A stretch of DNA of 7,076 bases from Bacteroides sp. (GTDB lineage Bacteria > Bacteroidota > Bacteroidia > Bacteroidales > Bacteroidaceae). Each line of letters starts with the position of its first letter. Positions within the stretch are counted from its first letter, which is position 1. The notes beneath the pieces were generated by a model. That model saw nothing but the letters and a program-made list of their open reading frames with translations. It searched no databases and was not told the DNA's origin. Positions 6,437-7,076 of this stretch are shown one piece after another. The translations under genes were made by a program, and so were the position numbers. The stretch is taken from positions 1-7,076 of the forward strand of contig JAJPZL010000266.1 in NCBI GenBank assembly GCA_021204375.1. The letters run 5' to 3'.

Positions 6437-7009
6437 TTAATTATTATCTATTATTTTCTTTAATTCGTTCCACCGGGGATCTATTTCCCAACTCTCGCTA
6501 CCGGATTCATCTATTCCGGTATCTTCATCTCCTAAATCCTCCTCCTCTTCCGGATCCCTCTTCACATGTTTCTTTAGTTTACCGACCATTGCCTTATTGC
6601 ACTTTCCGGGACCATGTACATGCTTTATAGGAACATTCAGAACTATAAATTCAAACAGGAACCAGGCTATATTGATCTCTCCTTCATCTTCAGGAATAAC
6701 CACAATGTTATCACTCTCTTCCGCAAACTCACGCCCAAACTTTACCAAAAACTTATCGGTCGAACTTACGGGAAGCTCCATATCATCCAGACAACGGTCA
6801 CAGGGAATCTGTACTATCCCATCAATCTGAAAAGTAAACTCATACATCTGTGATTTCTTCCTTACAGAAACCAAGGCTCTAACCTTACCCTTTTCTACTT
6901 CAGGGCTATCGATATTGGCAAAAAAGAGATTATCCAGCGTATATTTAAATTCCTGAACATCCGGCTGTACTCCTTTTAAATTGATTTTATATGCATCAAA
7001 TTTTCCCAA
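6437..7009 (-). CDS. yceD: YceD/DUF177 family protein (23S rRNA accumulation protein family)
   Basis: Member of the DUF177/YceD family, usually encoded just before rpmF. The E. coli and plant members are needed for normal 23S rRNA levels, but the biochemical role is unsettled. It has 190 residues. The family core is IPCDRCLDDMELPV (68-81) with Cys70 and Cys73, then PEDEGEINIAWFLFEFIVL (106-124). A third part, HVHGPGKC (130-137), adds His and Cys that might complete a metal site (inference). An acidic, Gly/Ser-rich linker (about 154-173) leads to the conserved end DPRWNELKKI. The start is a TTG at 7007-7009: an in-frame TAG lies one codon upstream (7013-7015), and the first in-frame ATG is residue 55, inside the conserved domain. 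Bacteroides homologues, as I recall, also begin MGKFD. Confidence 0.88.
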   Translation of the reverse strand: MGKFDAYKINLKGVQPDVQEFKYTLDNLFFANIDSPEVEKGKVRALVSVRKKSQMYEFTFQIDGIVQIPCDRCLDDMELPVSSTDKFLVKFGREFAEESDNIVVIPEDEGEINIAWFLFEFIVLNVPIKHVHGPGKCNKAMVGKLKKHVKRDPEEEEDLGDEDTGIDESGSESWEIDPRWNELKKIIDNN

Positions 7010-7076
7010 AATCTATATTATAAAATGTTGTAAAGCTACAAAAGAGTCCAATATAATTTCGCTTCTTTTACTATAC
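7010..7076 (-). promoter_or_regulatory. Leader and possible promoter region of yceD-rpmF
   Basis: These 67 bases hold no gene that I can see. On the minus strand two partial -7 matches occur: CTCTTTTG (7039-7046; TTTG core only) and TAGCTTTA (7031-7038; seven of eight positions of TAnnTTTG). Either would give a leader of roughly 15-25 bases before the TTG start. No -33 TTTG is found at the usual spacing. The promoter may also lie beyond the right edge. Confidence 0.25.

Noticed and set aside
1..7076. Undescribed defence, mobile or biosynthetic system
   Set aside because: All intact genes are core housekeeping families with complete motifs; no integrase, transposase, toxin, reverse transcriptase, repeat array or unknown multi-gene cassette is visible.

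Overview
The window looks like a piece of a Bacteroidota chromosome, most likely order Bacteroidales (Bacteroides/Parabacteroides-like). I base this on protein similarity from memory (FabH, LptB and the DUF177 protein read like Bacteroides orthologues), on gene starts without Shine-Dalgarno sequences but with A-rich leaders, and on TAnnTTTG-type -7 promoter boxes. No database search was possible, so the genus is open. All eight clear genes are intact core genes. I see no mobile element, CRISPR array, tRNA, rRNA or defence gene.

Layout, left to right. Positions 1-268 are AT-rich. They hold a short open frame entering from the left edge (weak), an unexplained anti-Shine-Dalgarno-like word, and the terminator of lptB. 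lptB (minus) follows, encoding the ATPase of the lipopolysaccharide exporter. A 147-base divergent intergenic region carries a -7-like box facing each way and a perfect 13-base palindrome. It leads into mlaE-mlaF (plus, 4-base overlap), the permease and ATPase of an MCE-type phospholipid transporter. A hairpin at 2789-2820 separates mlaF from the convergent minus-strand cluster that fills the rest of the window.

Read in its own direction, that cluster is yceD (DUF177) - rpmF - fabH - era - der. Hairpin/T-run terminators lie between rpmF and fabH and between fabH and era, so the cluster is probably several graded transcription units rather than one uniform operon. It combines ribosomal RNA and ribosome functions (YceD, L32, Era, Der) with the first condensation of fatty acid synthesis (FabH), a widely conserved link between ribosome and membrane synthesis. 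The lptB and mlaEF genes next door concern outer-membrane lipid supply and asymmetry, so the window as a whole concerns ribosome assembly and envelope lipids.

I did not find a convincing undescribed system. The items most worth a second look are the palindrome between lptB and mlaE, the forced TTG start of yceD, the internal terminators around fabH, and the minimal mlaEF pair without mlaD/B/C.
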